Positions 33,388-34,956 of a stretch of DNA of 34,956 nt are shown in pieces. Position 1 is the stretch's first letter. Each line of letters opens with the position of its first letter. The position numbers and the translations under genes are program-made. The notes beneath the pieces are model-generated. The model saw only the letters and a program-made list of their open reading frames with translations, did no database searches and was not told the origin of the DNA. Origin of the DNA: JAJTZA01 sp041749815 (GTDB lineage: Bacteria > Verrucomicrobiota > Verrucomicrobiia > Chthoniobacterales > Terrimicrobiaceae); contig JBGTAR010000378.1 of assembly GCA_041749815.1 (NCBI GenBank), positions 1 to 34,956 on the forward strand, in the 5' to 3' direction.

Positions 33388-33626
33388 TGTGGCGGTAGGG
33401 AAATGGGATTGCATGGGGATGGGTTGCTTTCATTCATGAGGCGTGTGGCGCGGGCTCAGAGTGTGAGAGAGTTAGCGTTTCGGGTATTCTCCCATGCGCT
33501 CTGGCAGGCGCGCATCATCTGTGAGATTGGATGGAAAATACGTGGATCGAGCATGCGTCGCGAGTCCATGGTCTGAGCCACATGTTGAGCGCCTGATCAG
33601 CGGATCCACACGCAGCACGGCGCTTG

Positions 33627-34956
33627 TCAGTCCCCCATATCACGCGTTTCCGCCGTTTTCACGCAGAGGCAGGTGGCGGCGAGTTGGGTATCGGCGTGTT
33701 GCCAGGCTTTTTTGAAGCGGGCTTGGATTTCATCCGCATCGGGTGATTTCCGGGCCTTGAGACATTCGGCCAATCCGTAGAGCGCCCAGCCGTTCTCCGT
33801 CCAGCGTTCGAGGTCGGCGCGATAGACATCCTCCGCCTCCTTCAGGCGGTCTGCCGCGAGAAGGATGGCACCGAGGGAATGGCGGGCGGGCTGAAGCCAA
33901 TCGGGCGGCTCGATGTAGCGCAGGCAGTCTTCTTTTGCGACCGCTTCGCGCAGGGCGGCAACGGCCTCGTCGATGTTTCCGCAGCGGAAGGCGATCTCAC
34001 CCTTGAGGATGCCATCGGCCACTGCCAGGCCGTCGGCGGCGGTGTTTTGCTGGAGCATGGTTCCCTCGGGCAAGGCGGCGACGGCTTTGCGGAATTCCGA
34101 CTGCTCGGCGAGCGCTTCATCGACGCGGTCGAGCGCGGCCATCGCGCTGCCGCGGGCAAAGTGCCACATGGCAGTGGTCACCGGCAGATGGGATTCCGGG
34201 CGCGGCAGGGCGAGCAGTTCGTCCCAACGGCCGAAGCGCATCAGCACGGAAATCTCAATGGACGCCAGCGGATCAACAAAGGGTGCAGCGGCCTGGCTGA
34301 ACTCGGCGGGGATTTTGCGGATCATCTCGCGGGCGGCGGCCTGGGCTTCCTCGCGGCGGCCAAGCATCATGCAGGACCAGGCGAGGAAATGGTCGTCGTG
34401 CGCCATGTAGAGGTGATAGATGCCGTGGTCGGGTGAGATTTTCCGGTAGGCGATATCGATCTTCGAGGCTTGCCGGTTCTGCTCCGCCGCCTGTGCCCAA
34501 CGGCCGACGCGGACGTCGATGTGGGAGGGCATGTGGACGAGATGGCCCGAGGCGGGAACCAGCGTCCGCAGGAGGTCGGCGGCGGCATTCGCCCGCCCGG
34601 GGGTGGCGGATCCTTCGACGGCGTGGATGTAGAGGTGATTGGCACCGGGGTGTTTGGGGTCGAGTCGGAGCGCGTGCTCGATCAGGCTGACGATTTTTTC
34701 CGTCCACGGATGGGGTTCGTTGGTTTGATTGTCATACAAGTCCCAGGGATGCAGATTCATGAGCGATTCGGCGTAAAGACTGGTGATGTCGATGTCGTCG
34801 GGATAGGCGGCGTGCACCTTTTCCATCGCCCGGGCGAAGGCTTCGTCAAAGGGCTTCCGCTCGTCGGCGGTGAAGGGAAGCTTGCCTGCCGCCGGATCGG
34901 CGTAGCGCGGTGCGAGTGCTTCGATCAGCGCGCGCTCGGCCGGGGTGCATGTGCCG
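33627..34956 (-). CDS. Tetratricopeptide repeat protein (partial, 5' end outside window)
   Basis: The frame is open to the right edge, giving 442 residues of a C-terminal portion that begins TCTPAERALIEALAPRYADP. Repeated helix pairs follow: AFARAMEKVHAAYPDDIDIT, SLYAESLMNLHPWDLYD, LIEHALRLDPKHPGANHLYI, FRKAVAALPEG, AVAALREAVAKEDCLRY and LKEAEDVYRADLERWTENGWA. The NHLYIHAVEGS, HMPSHIDVRVGRW and HLYMAHDDHFLAWS blocks are typical of a large family of TPR proteins in Verrucomicrobiota and other phyla whose function is not known to me. The signal peptide, if any, lies beyond the window. The ATG at 34826 is internal. It has no operator and is probably unrelated to the sugar genes. Confidence 0.85.
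   Translation of the reverse strand, partial: GTCTPAERALIEALAPRYADPAAGKLPFTADERKPFDEAFARAMEKVHAAYPDDIDITSLYAESLMNLHPWDLYDNQTNEPHPWTEKIVSLIEHALRLDPKHPGANHLYIHAVEGSATPGRANAAADLLRTLVPASGHLVHMPSHIDVRVGRWAQAAEQNRQASKIDIAYRKISPDHGIYHLYMAHDDHFLAWSCMMLGRREEAQAAAREMIRKIPAEFSQAAAPFVDPLASIEISVLMRFGRWDELLALPRPESHLPVTTAMWHFARGSAMAALDRVDEALAEQSEFRKAVAALPEGTMLQQNTAADGLAVADGILKGEIAFRCGNIDEAVAALREAVAKEDCLRYIEPPDWLQPARHSLGAILLAADRLKEAEDVYRADLERWTENGWALYGLAECLKARKSPDADEIQARFKKAWQHADTQLAATCLCVKTAETRDMGD

Overview
The window looks like an accessory carbohydrate-degradation locus from a member of the Verrucomicrobiota, probably an Opitutae-type relative. The pointers are two PEP-CTERM anchored proteins, many glycoside hydrolases in short divergent operons, two secreted sialate O-acetylesterase-type esterases, an FAD_oxidored protein beside a GH29 enzyme, a C-terminal 'DGIENLIKFALGLDP...FLRL' tail, weak ribosome binding sites and a high-GC sequence. 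The assignment is by style of gene content only; no rRNA, tRNA or housekeeping marker is present.

Layout. (1) Left edge: a partial Rieske-flavodoxin fusion protein on the minus strand. (2) 1.0-6.0 kb: a GH95 enzyme diverging from a CBM9-like protein plus GH2 operon. (3) 6.0-7.8 kb: a decayed stretch (a fragment of an FAD oxidoreductase gene and a transposase relic), then an AAA_14/DUF4143 ATPase. (4) 7.9-12.8 kb: a GH29 plus FAD oxidoreductase operon diverging from a secreted clan GH-A hydrolase. (5) 12.8-17.3 kb: a minus-strand operon of a secreted jelly-roll protein, a SASA esterase and a GH36 alpha-galactosidase. (6) 17.6-18.4 kb: a REP-associated tyrosine transposase inside nested inverted repeats. 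(7) 18.4-25.5 kb: a second SASA esterase diverging from two PEP-CTERM proteins, a beta-helix protein and a GH43 enzyme. (8) 25.5-31.9 kb: an orphan propeller-like protein, a 983-residue multidomain GH and a small beta-rich secreted protein on the minus strand, diverging from a GH130 phosphorylase. (9) 31.9-35 kb: an inverted-repeat element, a frameshifted cupin gene, a GNAT acetyltransferase and a partial TPR protein.

How the genes fit together. The exported products (esterases, beta-helix, multidomain GH, jelly-roll and PEP-CTERM proteins) would bind, deacetylate and cut a branched polysaccharide outside the cytoplasm. The enzymes without signal peptides (GH95, GH29, GH2, GH36, GH43, GH130) would finish fucose-, galactose-, arabinose/xylose- and mannose-containing oligosaccharides inside. 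No transporter, SusC/D pair or regulator gene is in the window.

The most striking signal is a recurrent operator. A palindrome with the ideal form ATCGCAACGTTGCGAT, or a recognisable variant, lies in all seven main promoter regions between 3.4 and 31 kb, including every divergent pair. It is absent from the unrelated genes at both ends and from the ATPase and transposase genes. It looks like a LacI-type operator and defines a regulon. A second signal is a roughly 240-residue secreted beta-rich domain that occurs three times in different architectures.
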